Made by a program: the position numbers and the translations under genes. From positions 3,844,001 through 3,908,000 of the forward strand of contig NZ_OZ251603.1 in assembly GCF_965243865.1 (NCBI RefSeq): 64,000 nt of DNA, in the 5' to 3' direction. Within the stretch, counting starts at the first letter, position 1. Every line of letters begins with the position of its first letter. The DNA is from Hyphomicrobium_A sp965243865. Its GTDB lineage: Bacteria > Pseudomonadota > Alphaproteobacteria > Rhizobiales > Hyphomicrobiaceae. This document shows, in pieces, positions 42,957 to 52,035 of this stretch. The notes below the pieces were generated by a model. It did not search any database. It was given only the letters and a program-made list of their open reading frames with translations, and had not been told where the DNA came from.

Positions 42957-43013
42957 CGAATATCGCTGGTTGCGGGCCGCACATGCTCAAGAGAGCATCA
43001 GCGCCCGAATAAA

Positions 43014-43045
43014 ACAACGGCGGCCGAGGTATCGACCGCCGTTGT
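43014..43045 (-). terminator. Terminator-like hairpin between pqqA and pqqB
   Basis: Read on the minus strand, ACAACGGCGG (43045-43036) and CCGCCGTTGT (43023-43014) form a perfect 10-bp stem with a 12-base loop and run into TTT. This is a good intrinsic terminator. Because the pqq genes continue downstream, partial readthrough would yield an excess of short pqqA transcript. Confidence 0.8.
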
Positions 43046-43082
43046 CGGAAACTCACATGGTCCGTGAGTGGATCGACAGTCG

Positions 43083-43172
43083 TTAGATGATGTCGATCTC
43101 AGCCGGCATGTACGAGGTAACCTCGAGGCCAACTTCCTGCTCGCGAACTGCGGGCTTCGACCAAACCTTCAT
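43083..43172 (-). CDS. pqqA: PqqA precursor peptide
   Basis: A 29-residue peptide missed by usual length cut-offs: it begins MKVWSKPAVREQEVGLE and ends VTSYMPAEIDII. The E-x3-Y pair (E17 and Y21 in EVTSY) supplies the glutamate and tyrosine fused into PQQ. AGGAGGA lies 3-9 bases upstream of the ATG. It is the first gene of pqqABCDE. The leader upstream has a hairpin and two dyads. Confidence 0.93.
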   Translation of the reverse strand: MKVWSKPAVREQEVGLEVTSYMPAEIDII

Positions 43173-43233
43173 GTCTTCCTCCTATTCGGCAAGATGCCGT
43201 CCAAAATTGGATGGCCCCGCCGAGGGCCCACCC

Positions 43234-43269
43234 ACTGAAGCATGACCTTCCTGGGAGGGCCGCTTCAGT
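43234..43269 (-). promoter_or_regulatory. Hairpin in the pqqA leader
   Basis: ACTGAAGC (43234-43241) and GCTTCAGT (43262-43269) form 8-bp arms with a 20-base spacer, 62-97 bases upstream of the pqqA start. It may be an mRNA leader structure or an operator. Confidence 0.45.
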
Positions 43270-43298
43270 CCCGCGGATCCGGATCACGCAAGTCCGAA

Positions 43299-43310
43299 CC
43301 GCTATAGCGG
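43299..43310. promoter_or_regulatory. 12-base palindrome upstream of pqqA
   Basis: CCGCTATAGCGG is a perfect 12-base palindrome about 127 bases upstream of the pqqA start. Its TATA-like centre could overlap a promoter. Regulator unknown. Confidence 0.45.
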
Positions 43311-43342
43311 CTATAAACCACAGGGCCTGATCCGGCGGAAGT

Positions 43343-43370
43343 AAATCACACTCACAAACGCGTGTGATTT
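43343..43370. promoter_or_regulatory. AAATCACAC / GTGTGATTT dyad upstream of pqqA
   Basis: Perfect 9-bp arms AAATCACAC (43343-43351) and GTGTGATTT (43362-43370) with a 10-base spacer lie about 170 bases upstream of pqqA. The arm size and spacing suit a dimeric transcription factor. The TGTGA core is CRP-like by eye only. Confidence 0.5.
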
Positions 43371-43706
43371 CCGTCATCTGGCAGCGGTGGCAAGAGCACT
43401 AGGCACCCAAGCCAGAACTGTTGCTGATCCCCATCAGGCGCGGGGTCGGAGACGTCCGCTGTTGGGTTGCTGGCCTAAAGAGAAGGCGCGCGTAGCAGCG
43501 CTGCCGGCGAAGGAATGCTTTGCCCCAATTCACCAGAAATGGAAAAATGGTTGCTTATTTCCGCCGTCTCAGCTGGCGACAATAGAAAATTCTACTTCGA
43601 TCAACTATAAGAAGGGCGCCGGCGCACGGGGGAGTATGCCCCCAGGGACCGGCGCCATCCTATCGATTGGACGACGTTGGATCGCAGGCAGCGAAAGGCA
43701 CGGACG

Positions 43707-45161
43707 TTGCGCTACTTCCCCATATTTCTCGATCTTGATGATCGCCACGTCCTTATCGTCGGTGGCGGTGAGAAGGCGCTGCAGAAGCTGCGTCTGCTGA
43801 CCAAGACCACGGCGCGTCTGACGGTCGTTGCCGAAGAGGTGGAAGACGGCTTGGCGGACCTGCAGGTCCAGCGGCCGTTCACCATTCTTCGCCGCGACTT
43901 TAACGAATCCGATCTCGACGCTGCGGCGCTTGTCTTTGCCGCCAGCGATGATCCAGAACTCGACCGCCGTGTAGCCGCAGCGGCGCGTGCCAAGGGCATC
44001 CCCGTAAACGTCGTCGACGGGCCGGCCGACAGCAACTTCATCATGCCCGCCATCGTCGATCGCGACCCCGTCGTCGTCGCCATCGGCACCGAAGGCACAG
44101 CACCCATTCTTGCCCGCGAGATTAAAGCCAAGCTCGAAAGCTGGCTGCCGGCGCATTTCGGGCGCGTGGCGCAGAGCGCCGGCGCGATCCGCCAGAAGAT
44201 CGGCGAGGCAATCACCGATCCGGTTCTCCGCCGTCGCACGTGGGAAACACTGCTCCAAGGGCTGTGGCGCCAATTCGTTCTCAACGGTGACCCCTCCGGT
44301 GCAGACCGTGAGCTGACGCGTCAGCTCGATGCAGCGCGCAACGAGGCAACGCCGGTCGGCAGCGTTGCGCTGATAGGCTGCGGACCGGGCGAGCCCGATC
44401 TCATCACGCTCAAGGCGCAGCAGCATTTGCAGTCGGCCGATGTTCTTGTCGTCGACCGGCTGGTCAATCCGGCCATCATGGAATATGCGCGCCGCGACGC
44501 GATCCGCATCTACGTTGGCAAGGAGCGAGAGGGCGATGCAGCCCTGCAGGACGAGATCAACCGCACTCTCGTACGCGAAGCCTTAAAGGGGCACCGCGTT
44601 GCCCGCCTGAAAGGCGGCGACGCATTCGTATTCGGTCGCGCCGCCGAAGAGATGTCGGCCGTTCGCGCCGCTGGCATTCCCGTGACTGTCGTGCCCGGTA
44701 TAACGGCCGCGCACGCCTGCGCAGCCAGCGTCGGTCTGCCCGTCACGCTGCGAACCAAGGTGCGTCAGTTCACCGTCATCACCGGAGCCTCTGCGGAGGG
44801 CCCGGTCGAGGTCGACTGGTCGTCACTGGTGGCACCCGGGCAAGCTTTCGCCATTTACATGGGTGTGCGCACCGCGGAGCATTTTCGCGAGCGCCTGCTA
44901 GCAGCAGGGGCGCAGCCCGACACGCCCATCGTCATCGTTGAGAACGGCACGCTGTCGAACGAGCGTGTCGTGTCGACGCGACTGTCACTTCTTGCTCGCG
45001 CCATCGCCGACAAAGGGATAGTTGGACCCGCAATCATTTTCGTCGGTCTGGATTGGGCGAGCGCTGGGCTCACACCTCCCGAGCGCGTCGAACTCTACGA
45101 GCCGGCGGCTCAGGGTGCCGCGCCGCAGTCCATGATCAGCCAAACGCACAGCACCGCCTGA
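43707..45161 (+). CDS. cysG: Siroheme synthase CysG
   Basis: Bifunctional siroheme synthase, 484 residues: an N-terminal precorrin-2 dehydrogenase/ferrochelatase (RYFPIFLDLDDRHVLIVGGG) and a C-terminal uroporphyrinogen-III methyltransferase (VALIGCGPGEPDLITLKAQQ, VVPGITAAHACAASVGLP). It supplies siroheme to CysI. The TTG at 43707 is preferred as start since it places the usual RYFP N terminus first with AAAGG upstream; TTG at 43677 is in frame. cysJ follows after 34 bases. Confidence 0.93.
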   Translation: MRYFPIFLDLDDRHVLIVGGGEKALQKLRLLTKTTARLTVVAEEVEDGLADLQVQRPFTILRRDFNESDLDAAALVFAASDDPELDRRVAAAARAKGIPVNVVDGPADSNFIMPAIVDRDPVVVAIGTEGTAPILAREIKAKLESWLPAHFGRVAQSAGAIRQKIGEAITDPVLRRRTWETLLQGLWRQFVLNGDPSGADRELTRQLDAARNEATPVGSVALIGCGPGEPDLITLKAQQHLQSADVLVVDRLVNPAIMEYARRDAIRIYVGKEREGDAALQDEINRTLVREALKGHRVARLKGGDAFVFGRAAEEMSAVRAAGIPVTVVPGITAAHACAASVGLPVTLRTKVRQFTVITGASAEGPVEVDWSSLVAPGQAFAIYMGVRTAEHFRERLLAAGAQPDTPIVIVENGTLSNERVVSTRLSLLARAIADKGIVGPAIIFVGLDWASAGLTPPERVELYEPAAQGAAPQSMISQTHSTA

Positions 45162-45195
45162 TGGCGCCAAGACGAGATATGTCGAGGAGACATCC

Positions 45196-46977
45196 GTGAC
45201 TGCCCAACCGCTGCTTCCGAAGAACGCGCCGTTCACCCCGGAAGAAATCGATGCACTCAATAGTGTCGTCGCGCGTACGACGCCGCAGCAGCGTGCTTGG
45301 CTCGCCGGCTTCTTCGCCGGTTTCGAGGCCGCGCAGACAGGCGGCCAGCCCCAGCCCGTAGCGCAGTCGAAGCCGCGCCAGCCGCTGCTGATCCTCTATG
45401 CCAGCGAGAGCGGCAACGCCGAGGCGCTGGCGATGCGTGCCAAGAAGAGCGCCCAGAAGCATGGCCTCGATGCGCGCGTGTTCGATTTCGCCGATGCGGA
45501 TTTTGGCATTCTCAGCAAAGCCAAGAACATCCTCGTCTTCGCGGCCACGTGGGGCGAGGGCGATCCGCCCGGCCGCGCTGTCGATTTTTACACGGCCCTG
45601 ATGAGCGACAATGCCCCGCGCATCGAGGGTGTTCGCTTTGCCGTGTTGGCGCTCGGTGACACGGCATACGCGCAGTTCTGCGCCACCGGCAAAGCAATCG
45701 ATGCCCGCCTCGAAGCGCTGGGTGGCACTCGCGCATTCGACCGCATCGATCTCGACCTCGACTACGCCAAACAGGCCGCTGACTGGACCGAAAACGCTCT
45801 TGCGGAGCTGGGCCCGCCCGACGATGCCGCGGCAACCACTGTCGTGCATGTCGACTTCAAGGGCGGCTCGCATCCCGCTGACGATGATGAACCCCAGTTC
45901 ACTGCCGAAAATCCACTGACCGGCGAGATCAACGCACGGGTCAATCTCAATGGCACGGGTTCGACCCGCGAGACCTGGCACATCGAGATCGCGGCCGACG
46001 CTCCCGGCTTCTCCTACCTTCCGGGTGATGCCATCGGCGTCATCCCAGAGAACGATTCCCAGCTCGCCCTAGACGTTGCCGAAGCTGTCGGCCTCGGCGC
46101 TGACGGCGACGTGGTGCGCAATCTGCGCGAGCGCTACGACGTGACGACGCTGTCGCGCGCGTTCGTTGAATCCTATTCCAAGCTGACCGGCCGCACCGAT
46201 GCGGCCGCGCTCACCGACCAGAAGGCCTTTGGCGATTTCTCCGCCGATCGCCAGCTTGTGGACTTCCTTCAAACCTATCCGGAAAAGCTCAACGCAGAGC
46301 AGCTATTCTCCGTTCTGCGCCCGCTGCCGGGCCGGCTCTACTCGGTCGCCTCCAGCCCCAGGGCGCACCCCGGCGAAGCACATCTGCTGATTGGCGCGGT
46401 GCGTTGGGAGTCTCATGGCCGCAAGCGTGGCGGCGTCGCCTCCACGTACTTCGCCGACCGCCGCAAAGTCGGCGATCCAGTGCGCGTCTACATCAAGCCC
46501 AACCGCCACTTCCGCCTCCCCGAGGATGGCAACCGCCCGATCATCATGATTGGCGCCGGCACCGGCGTCGCCCCGTTTCGCGCCTTCGTGGAAGAGCGCG
46601 CAGAATTGGGCGCCAAGGGCAAAAGCTGGCTCGTATTCGGCGAGCGCAACTACACCAACGACTTCCTCTACCAGCTCGAATGGCAAGATCACCTTGCGTC
46701 GGGTTCGCTGTCGCGCATCGACGTCGCCTTCTCGCGCGATCAGCCGGAGAAGATCTACGTCCAGCAGCGCCTCTGGGAAGCGCGCGAGGATGTGCTGCGC
46801 TGGGTCGAGGATGGCGCCCACATCTACGTGTGCGGCGACGAGAAGGGCATGGGCCGCGATGTCGACGTGACGCTCTCCCGCATTCTCGCCGAAGCGGCAC
46901 GCGGGGACGACGAAGCCGGCAAGGCGAAGCTGAAAGAGCTGGCCAAGGCCGGCCGCTACCAGCGCGACGTATATTGA
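45196..46977 (+). CDS. cysJ: Sulfite reductase flavoprotein CysJ-type diflavin reductase
   Basis: A 593-residue diflavin reductase passing electrons from NADPH through FAD and FMN to CysI. Flavodoxin domain about residues 67-210 (LLILYASESGNAEALA, FAATWGEGDPPGRAVD). Then an FAD-binding connection (RLYSVASSPRAHPGEAHLLI) and NADPH domain (IIMIGAGTGVAPFRAFVEER, FGERNYTNDFLYQLEWQ). GTG start with GAGGAG upstream. It is followed after 36 bases by cysI, making a cysG-cysJ-cysI operon. Confidence 0.93.
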   Translation: MTAQPLLPKNAPFTPEEIDALNSVVARTTPQQRAWLAGFFAGFEAAQTGGQPQPVAQSKPRQPLLILYASESGNAEALAMRAKKSAQKHGLDARVFDFADADFGILSKAKNILVFAATWGEGDPPGRAVDFYTALMSDNAPRIEGVRFAVLALGDTAYAQFCATGKAIDARLEALGGTRAFDRIDLDLDYAKQAADWTENALAELGPPDDAAATTVVHVDFKGGSHPADDDEPQFTAENPLTGEINARVNLNGTGSTRETWHIEIAADAPGFSYLPGDAIGVIPENDSQLALDVAEAVGLGADGDVVRNLRERYDVTTLSRAFVESYSKLTGRTDAAALTDQKAFGDFSADRQLVDFLQTYPEKLNAEQLFSVLRPLPGRLYSVASSPRAHPGEAHLLIGAVRWESHGRKRGGVASTYFADRRKVGDPVRVYIKPNRHFRLPEDGNRPIIMIGAGTGVAPFRAFVEERAELGAKGKSWLVFGERNYTNDFLYQLEWQDHLASGSLSRIDVAFSRDQPEKIYVQQRLWEAREDVLRWVEDGAHIYVCGDEKGMGRDVDVTLSRILAEAARGDDEAGKAKLKELAKAGRYQRDVY

Positions 46978-47013
46978 TTGAAGGCGGCGCTAGCGCCGGA
47001 CCAGGACACGACA

Positions 47014-48747
47014 ATGAGCGAAGACAAGCGCGCCAAGAACGAACTCATCAAGGAGAGCAGCCACCAGCTGCGCGGCACCATCGCGCAGGGACTGGCCGAC
47101 GTCTCCACCGGTGCCATCTCCGAGGATGACAGCCAGCTCACCAAGTTCCACGGCACCTACCTGCAGGACGACCGCGACGTGCGCGGCGAGCGCGCCAAGA
47201 AGAAGCTGGAAAAGGCTTACAGCTTCATGATCCGCGTGCGCCTGCCGGGCGGCGTCACGACGTCGAAGCAGTGGCTGCAGCTCGACGCCATCGCCGGCAC
47301 CTACGCAAACCACGCACTGCGCCTGACGACGCGTCAGACGTTCCAGTTCCACGGCGTCATCAAGACGAACATGAAGCGCACGATGCAGGCCATCAACGCC
47401 GCCGTGCTCGACACGCTCGCCGCCTGCGGTGATGTCAACCGCAATGTGCTGGCGACCGGCAACCCCAATCTGTCGAAGGTTCACGCTGCCGCGCATCAGC
47501 TCGCCGTAGACGTCAGCGAGCACCTGCTGCCGAAGACCGGTGCCTATCACGAGATATGGCTCGACGGTGAGCAGGTCTCCGACGCGTCGCGCCCAGCGAA
47601 GACGGACGAGGAGCCGATCTACGGCAAGCACTACCTGCCGCGCAAGTTCAAGATCGTGATCGCCGTGCCGCCGTCCAACGACGTCGACATCTACGCGCAC
47701 GACCTCGGCTACATCGCCATCACCGACGATAAGGGCAAGCTCGTCGGCTGGAACATCACCGTCGGCGGCGGCATGGGCATGACCCACGGCGACCCCGACA
47801 CGTTCCCGCGCACCGCTGACCTTTTCGGATTCTGCACCACCGAGCAGGCCGTCGACGTGGCGGAGAAGATCGTCACCGTGCAGCGTGACTGGGGCAACCG
47901 CGAGAACCGCAAGCGCGCGCGCCTCAAGTATACGATTGAGGATCGTGGCCTCGACAATTTCCGCGCCGAGGTGGAAAAGCGCCTTGGCTACAAGCTCGGC
48001 GAGCCGCGCCCGTTCGAATTCACCTCGACCGGCGATGTGATCGGCTGGCAGCAGGGTGCCGACAAGAAGTGGCACCTGACACTGTTCGTCGAGAACGGCC
48101 GCATCAAGGATAAGCCCGGCTGGCGCTTGCGCACCGCGCTGCGCGAGATCGCGGAGATTCACCCCGGCGGCTTCCTCGTCACCGCCAATCAGAACGTGAT
48201 CATTTCCAACATCACGGCCAAGACCAAGCCGAAGATCGAAGCCCTGCTCGCCGAGCATGGTATCGTCATCGGCTCCGACTTTTCGGGTCTGCGCCGCAAC
48301 AGCATGGCTTGCGTCGCGCTGCCGACGTGCGGCCTGGCGCTGGCCGAGAGCGAGCGCTTCCTGCCGGAACTCGTCACCGCGCTCGAAGAGTCGCTCGAGA
48401 AGGCCGGACTGCGCGACGACGACATCGTCATCCGCATGACCGGCTGCCCCAACGGCTGCGCGCGGCCCTATCTTGCCGAGATCGGCCTCGTCGGGCGCAA
48501 CCCGGGGCTCTACAACCTGTATCTGGGCGCAGCGTTCAACGGCGATCGCCTGAACAAGCTCTACGCCGAGGACATCGACAAGGATCGCATCATCGGTCTG
48601 CTCGATCCGATCTTCGCGCGCTACGCCAAGGAGCGTGAGGACGGCGAGCACTTTGGCGACTTCGTCATCCGCGCCGGCTACGTGAAGGCGACCACCGCGG
48701 GCAACCGCTTCCACGCAGACCTCGACCTCGTGAAGACTGCCAGCTAG
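47014..48747 (+). CDS. cysI: Assimilatory sulfite reductase hemoprotein CysI
   Basis: CysI (577 residues) reduces sulfite to sulfide with siroheme and a [4Fe-4S] cluster. Cluster cysteines lie in MACVALPTCGLALAE and MTGCPNGCARPY, the expected C-x5-C plus C-x3-C. Substrate arginine and lysine residues are present in LRLTTRQTFQFHGVIKTN. The start at 47014 follows AGGA. The C terminus is normal. Siroheme and reductase partners are encoded directly upstream. Confidence 0.96.
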   Translation: MSEDKRAKNELIKESSHQLRGTIAQGLADVSTGAISEDDSQLTKFHGTYLQDDRDVRGERAKKKLEKAYSFMIRVRLPGGVTTSKQWLQLDAIAGTYANHALRLTTRQTFQFHGVIKTNMKRTMQAINAAVLDTLAACGDVNRNVLATGNPNLSKVHAAAHQLAVDVSEHLLPKTGAYHEIWLDGEQVSDASRPAKTDEEPIYGKHYLPRKFKIVIAVPPSNDVDIYAHDLGYIAITDDKGKLVGWNITVGGGMGMTHGDPDTFPRTADLFGFCTTEQAVDVAEKIVTVQRDWGNRENRKRARLKYTIEDRGLDNFRAEVEKRLGYKLGEPRPFEFTSTGDVIGWQQGADKKWHLTLFVENGRIKDKPGWRLRTALREIAEIHPGGFLVTANQNVIISNITAKTKPKIEALLAEHGIVIGSDFSGLRRNSMACVALPTCGLALAESERFLPELVTALEESLEKAGLRDDDIVIRMTGCPNGCARPYLAEIGLVGRNPGLYNLYLGAAFNGDRLNKLYAEDIDKDRIIGLLDPIFARYAKEREDGEHFGDFVIRAGYVKATTAGNRFHADLDLVKTAS

Positions 48748-48757
48748 CGCGGCGGTA

Positions 48758-48809
48758 GGCAGTCAGGATTGGCATCGGCGGAGGGAGTAAATCTCCACTG
48801 CCGACTGCC
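48758..48809. terminator. Long-arm inverted repeat between cysI and a TauE permease
   Basis: GGCAGTC (48758-48764) pairs with GACTGCC (48803-48809), with a smaller GGAG/CTCC inside. It fills the gap between convergent genes and may help end transcription. No U-run. Confidence 0.4.
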
Positions 48810-48832
48810 CAGTGCCTCACTGCCCAACCAGC

Positions 48833-49639
48833 TTAATGGCGAAGCGGATTGATCAGCGCGAACGCCGCCCAGAACAGCACCAGCGCCAGCGTCACCCGCA
48901 ACACCCAGTCGGGCACCATGCCTGTAATGCGCGAGCCGAGCGCGATGCCGGGCACCGATCCGACCAATAGCAGCCCCAAGATCGGTAGATCGACGTTGCC
49001 CATGCCGAAGTGGCTCGCCCCCGCGAGGAACGTGAGCGGGATCGCATGTACGATGTCCGTGCCGATGAGGCGCCGCGCCGAGAGCGAGTGATAAAGCATT
49101 GTCAGCGCGACGACGCCGATGGCACCCGCACCGACCGAGGTCAGCGCCACCAGCACTCCGAGAACGAAGCCCAGCACCAATGTGGGTAGCTTGCGAACGT
49201 GTCCGGCTTCATCGTCGTCGGGCGTGCGCATCGCATAGCGTTTCAGCGCCGGATATGCCGCAACGCACAGCGCGCTTATGACCAAGGCGAAGGCCAGCAC
49301 CTTGCGGATTACTGCCGCGAGAATGTGGATGTCCGGCTCGACGAGATAGATCCACGCCAGAATGATCGTGGCGCCCGGAAGGCTGCCTGTCGCCAGCCAA
49401 CGCACGATCGGCCAATGCACATTGCCGAGCGCATGATGCCGCCACGCTGCGCTTGCCTTGGTGATCGAGGCGAACAGCAGATCGGTTCCGACGGCGAGCA
49501 CCGGCGAAATTCCGATTCCGGAGATGAGGAAGGGCGTCATCAGCGAGCCGGCCCCAACGCCGGTAAGACCGACGAGAAAGCCGACTGTAAAGCCGCCGAT
49601 GATGACCAGGGGCCAGGCGCCCGCGTGTAGTAATTCCAT
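48833..49639 (-). CDS. TauE/SafE family permease, first of two
   Basis: A 268-residue membrane protein with about eight hydrophobic segments (LVIIGGFTVGFLVGLTGVGAG, VLAFALVISALCVAAYPAL, VTLALVLFWAAFALINPL). TauE/SafE proteins export sulfite or organosulfonates or take up sulfur anions. Between cysI and cysN it could handle sulfite or sulfate. It is followed by a second, clearly different member on the same strand 89 bases upstream of its start. Confidence 0.88.
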   Translation of the reverse strand: MELLHAGAWPLVIIGGFTVGFLVGLTGVGAGSLMTPFLISGIGISPVLAVGTDLLFASITKASAAWRHHALGNVHWPIVRWLATGSLPGATIILAWIYLVEPDIHILAAVIRKVLAFALVISALCVAAYPALKRYAMRTPDDDEAGHVRKLPTLVLGFVLGVLVALTSVGAGAIGVVALTMLYHSLSARRLIGTDIVHAIPLTFLAGASHFGMGNVDLPILGLLLVGSVPGIALGSRITGMVPDWVLRVTLALVLFWAAFALINPLRH

Positions 49640-49728
49640 ATGCCAGGCTCGCGTAACGTTCGAGGGCGCGTCGGGCGACCTTATCCGTTATCTTAGATGG
49701 TTCAACCAGGGAAGTGAGGCGGGGAGCC

Positions 49729-50472
49729 TCACGTGAGGGACATGACGATGGTTCTGAGGCTCAGGATCACGATGACACTTCCGACGAGCGCCATCAGCAC
49801 TTTGTCAGGCAGCTTCTTCGTCGCCAGGGCGGCGAACGGCGCGGCAATGATCCCGCCTATGATCAAGCCCGCAATGATCGGCCAAAGCTCGAGGCCTATG
49901 GTGAAGACGAAGGTAGCCGAGATCGTGAGGGTAACAAAGAACTCCGCGAGATTGACTGAGCCGATGGCGTAGCGCGGTGTCGTTCCCTGACCGATCAATG
50001 TTGTTGTGACGATTGGCCCCCAGCCGCCGCCGCCGAGCGAGTCGAGCAGGCCGCCGATGAAGCCCAGCGGTGCCACGCGCGAAGGCGCCGCGCCGTCCGG
50101 CTGCCGCTTGTTGATAGCACGCCAGACGATGTAGAGGCCCATCAGCAGCAGATAAGCGCTGATGAATGGCTTCACCTTCTCGCCGTCGAGATTAGTGAGC
50201 AGATAGGCGCCGATCGCGCCGCCGACCATGCCCGGCACCGCAAGCCGGACCAACAGCTTGCGATCGACATTGCCGAGCTTCCAGTGCGAGACGCCCGAGA
50301 CGAACGTCGTGAAGGTCTCGGCTGCGTGTACGCACGCGCTGGTCGTTACTGGCGGAACCCCGACGCTCAGCAGAACCGACGACGACGTCACGCCGTATGC
50401 CATGCCGATGGCGCCATCAACCATCTGCGCGGCAAAGCCGATCGCAACAAACAACAGAAGCTCTTCCCACAT
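49729..50472 (-). CDS. TauE/SafE family permease, second of two
   Basis: A 247-residue permease with repeated TauE signatures (VAIGFAAQMVDGAIGMAYGVTS, FIGGLLDSLGGGGWGPIVTTT). The DSLGGGGWGP segment marks a subgroup distinct from the neighbour at 48833-49639. Start at 50472 gives the usual MWEELLLFVAIGF N terminus. It lies 93 bases after cysN on the same strand, so it is probably part of the cysHDN transcript. A role in sulfate or sulfite movement is inferred from context. Confidence 0.88.
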   Translation of the reverse strand: MWEELLLFVAIGFAAQMVDGAIGMAYGVTSSSVLLSVGVPPVTTSACVHAAETFTTFVSGVSHWKLGNVDRKLLVRLAVPGMVGGAIGAYLLTNLDGEKVKPFISAYLLLMGLYIVWRAINKRQPDGAAPSRVAPLGFIGGLLDSLGGGGWGPIVTTTLIGQGTTPRYAIGSVNLAEFFVTLTISATFVFTIGLELWPIIAGLIIGGIIAAPFAALATKKLPDKVLMALVGSVIVILSLRTIVMSLT

Positions 50473-50565
50473 CGTGTCGGTTCGCTTGCTCCGCTCTAGG
50501 CTCCGCAATAGCGGACACGCAAGTCGCGCCAGGGAGTTGTCATCCCCTGGCTCGCCGCGATGAGG

Positions 50566-52035
50566 TCAGATCTCGATTTTCACCGGGATGCCGGCAGCGT
50601 GCAGCAGCAGCGCTGTCTCGTTGGCGCGCCGCTGAAACTCCCGGCGATCATCGTCGCTATTGCTGAGGTCGCGGCACAGGCCACGTTCGAGCAATTCGCG
50701 CGTCAACCGGAACGCGGTCGCGTTGTCGGCTTCTCCGCGGCTGGCCGAAGTGATCACTCCGCCCGCCACCGATGCGCCCGTCAGCGCATCGACAATGAGG
50801 AAGATGCCGGTGGCCTGATTGTCCGCGAAGGCATCCACCGCAACAGGACGCCCGAGCGTGATGGTCGTATTGGCGATATCGTTGACGCCACAGTGCTCCG
50901 CCGGGCGCACCGCCAGCGTCTCGAGGTCCAGCAGCGAGTTGATCGCGATGGTCGATATCGGCGCGAGGTCCGTCGATGTGCGCAGGAAATAGCCGTTGCC
51001 GGGATCGAACGGCGTCTCCCAGAGCCACACGATCCGCGCATCGATATGCGCGGCGACGGTCGGCAGCTTGTCGGCAGCCGAAAGCACGGCTCCGCGCGCC
51101 ACGTCGATGTCGGTGTCGAGCTGCAGCGCGACTGCCTGCCCCTGCTTCGCCACCTCAAGGTCGCGCCCCATGGTGGCGATGCGCAGCACGTGCGCGCTCT
51201 GTCCGCTCAGCGCATCGGTGATGCGGTCGCCGACACTGATGAAGCCGGAGGCAACGGTGCCGGCGAGACCGCGGAAATCAACGCCATCGCGCAGAACAGT
51301 CTGCACCGGCATGCGGAAGGCACCGCGCACGGTGACGTCGCGCGAAGGGATGCGCTCCAGGTGCTCGAGCAAGTGTGGCCCTGTGTACCAGGGCATGTGC
51401 TCGGACATGCGCGCGACGTTATCGCCGCCGACTGCAGACACCGGGATGGCAATGGCTTCGCGGAATCCGAACCGCAGCGTCAGCTCGCGGAAGTCGTTCT
51501 CGATCGAGCGGAACTGCTCTTGAGACCAGTCCACGAGATCCATCTTGTTGACGGCGAGGATCACGCGCTTCACGCCGACGATATCGAGGATCGCCGCGTG
51601 GCGGCGCGTCTGCCGCTTCACGCCGTGGCGAGCATCAACCAGCATGATCGCGACGTCGGCGTGCGAGGCGCCCGACGCCATGTTGCGCGTGTATTGCTCA
51701 TGACCTGGGCTGTCGATGACGACGAAGCGCCGTGTTGACGTGTCGAAGTAGCGCCAGGCGATGTCGATGGTGATGCCTTGCTCCCGCTCGGCAACGAGAC
51801 CGTCGAGCAGCAGCGAGAAGTCAGGGTGCGCACCGCCCGTCGCCGCGTTCGACGATTTGTTGATCGTCTCGCGCTGGTCGTCGTAGAGGTCCGACGCGTC
51901 CCACAGTAAGCGGCCGATCAGCGTCGACTTGCCGTCGTCGACCGATCCGCAGGTCAGCAGATGCAGGATGCCGTTGAGCTCCTGGTTGAAAGCGGGCGCC
52001 AGATCTTCGCGCCGGATTGCCGTTACCGCCGTCAT
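50566..52035 (-). CDS. cysN: Sulfate adenylyltransferase subunit 1 (GTPase)
   Basis: CysN (489 residues), the GTPase that drives APS formation by CysD. Motifs are the P-loop GSVDDGKSTLIGRLL, DSPGHEQYTRNMA and VNKMDL. The protein ends soon after the elongation-factor-like beta-barrel domains, so no APS kinase (CysC) domain is fused. That fits direct APS reduction by the CysH downstream type. The ATG overlaps the cysD stop. Confidence 0.94.
   Translation of the reverse strand: MTAVTAIRREDLAPAFNQELNGILHLLTCGSVDDGKSTLIGRLLWDASDLYDDQRETINKSSNAATGGAHPDFSLLLDGLVAEREQGITIDIAWRYFDTSTRRFVVIDSPGHEQYTRNMASGASHADVAIMLVDARHGVKRQTRRHAAILDIVGVKRVILAVNKMDLVDWSQEQFRSIENDFRELTLRFGFREAIAIPVSAVGGDNVARMSEHMPWYTGPHLLEHLERIPSRDVTVRGAFRMPVQTVLRDGVDFRGLAGTVASGFISVGDRITDALSGQSAHVLRIATMGRDLEVAKQGQAVALQLDTDIDVARGAVLSAADKLPTVAAHIDARIVWLWETPFDPGNGYFLRTSTDLAPISTIAINSLLDLETLAVRPAEHCGVNDIANTTITLGRPVAVDAFADNQATGIFLIVDALTGASVAGGVITSASRGEADNATAFRLTRELLERGLCRDLSNSDDDRREFQRRANETALLLHAAGIPVKIEI

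Larger units (their letters stand above)
43173..43706. promoter_or_regulatory. pqqA/cysG divergent control region
   Basis: This 534-base gene-free stretch serves pqqA (minus) and cysG (plus). Three inverted repeats lie on the pqqA side, listed separately. The cysG side (about 43400-43700) holds a moderately AT-rich block around 43530-43610 and no repeat I could find. Confidence 0.6.

Noticed and set aside
43201..43210. CCAAAATTGG as an operator near pqqA
   Set aside because: Only CCAA/TTGG arms are symmetric; likely chance.
46990..48714. 574-codon open frame antisense to cysI
   Set aside because: Mirror of a GC-rich highly biased gene; cysI on the other strand has all catalytic cysteines, and the antisense product shows no domain.
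48833..50472. The two TauE/SafE genes as a recent tandem duplication
   Set aside because: Their sequences differ throughout, including the DSLGGGGWGP motif present only in the second, so they are separate subfamilies.
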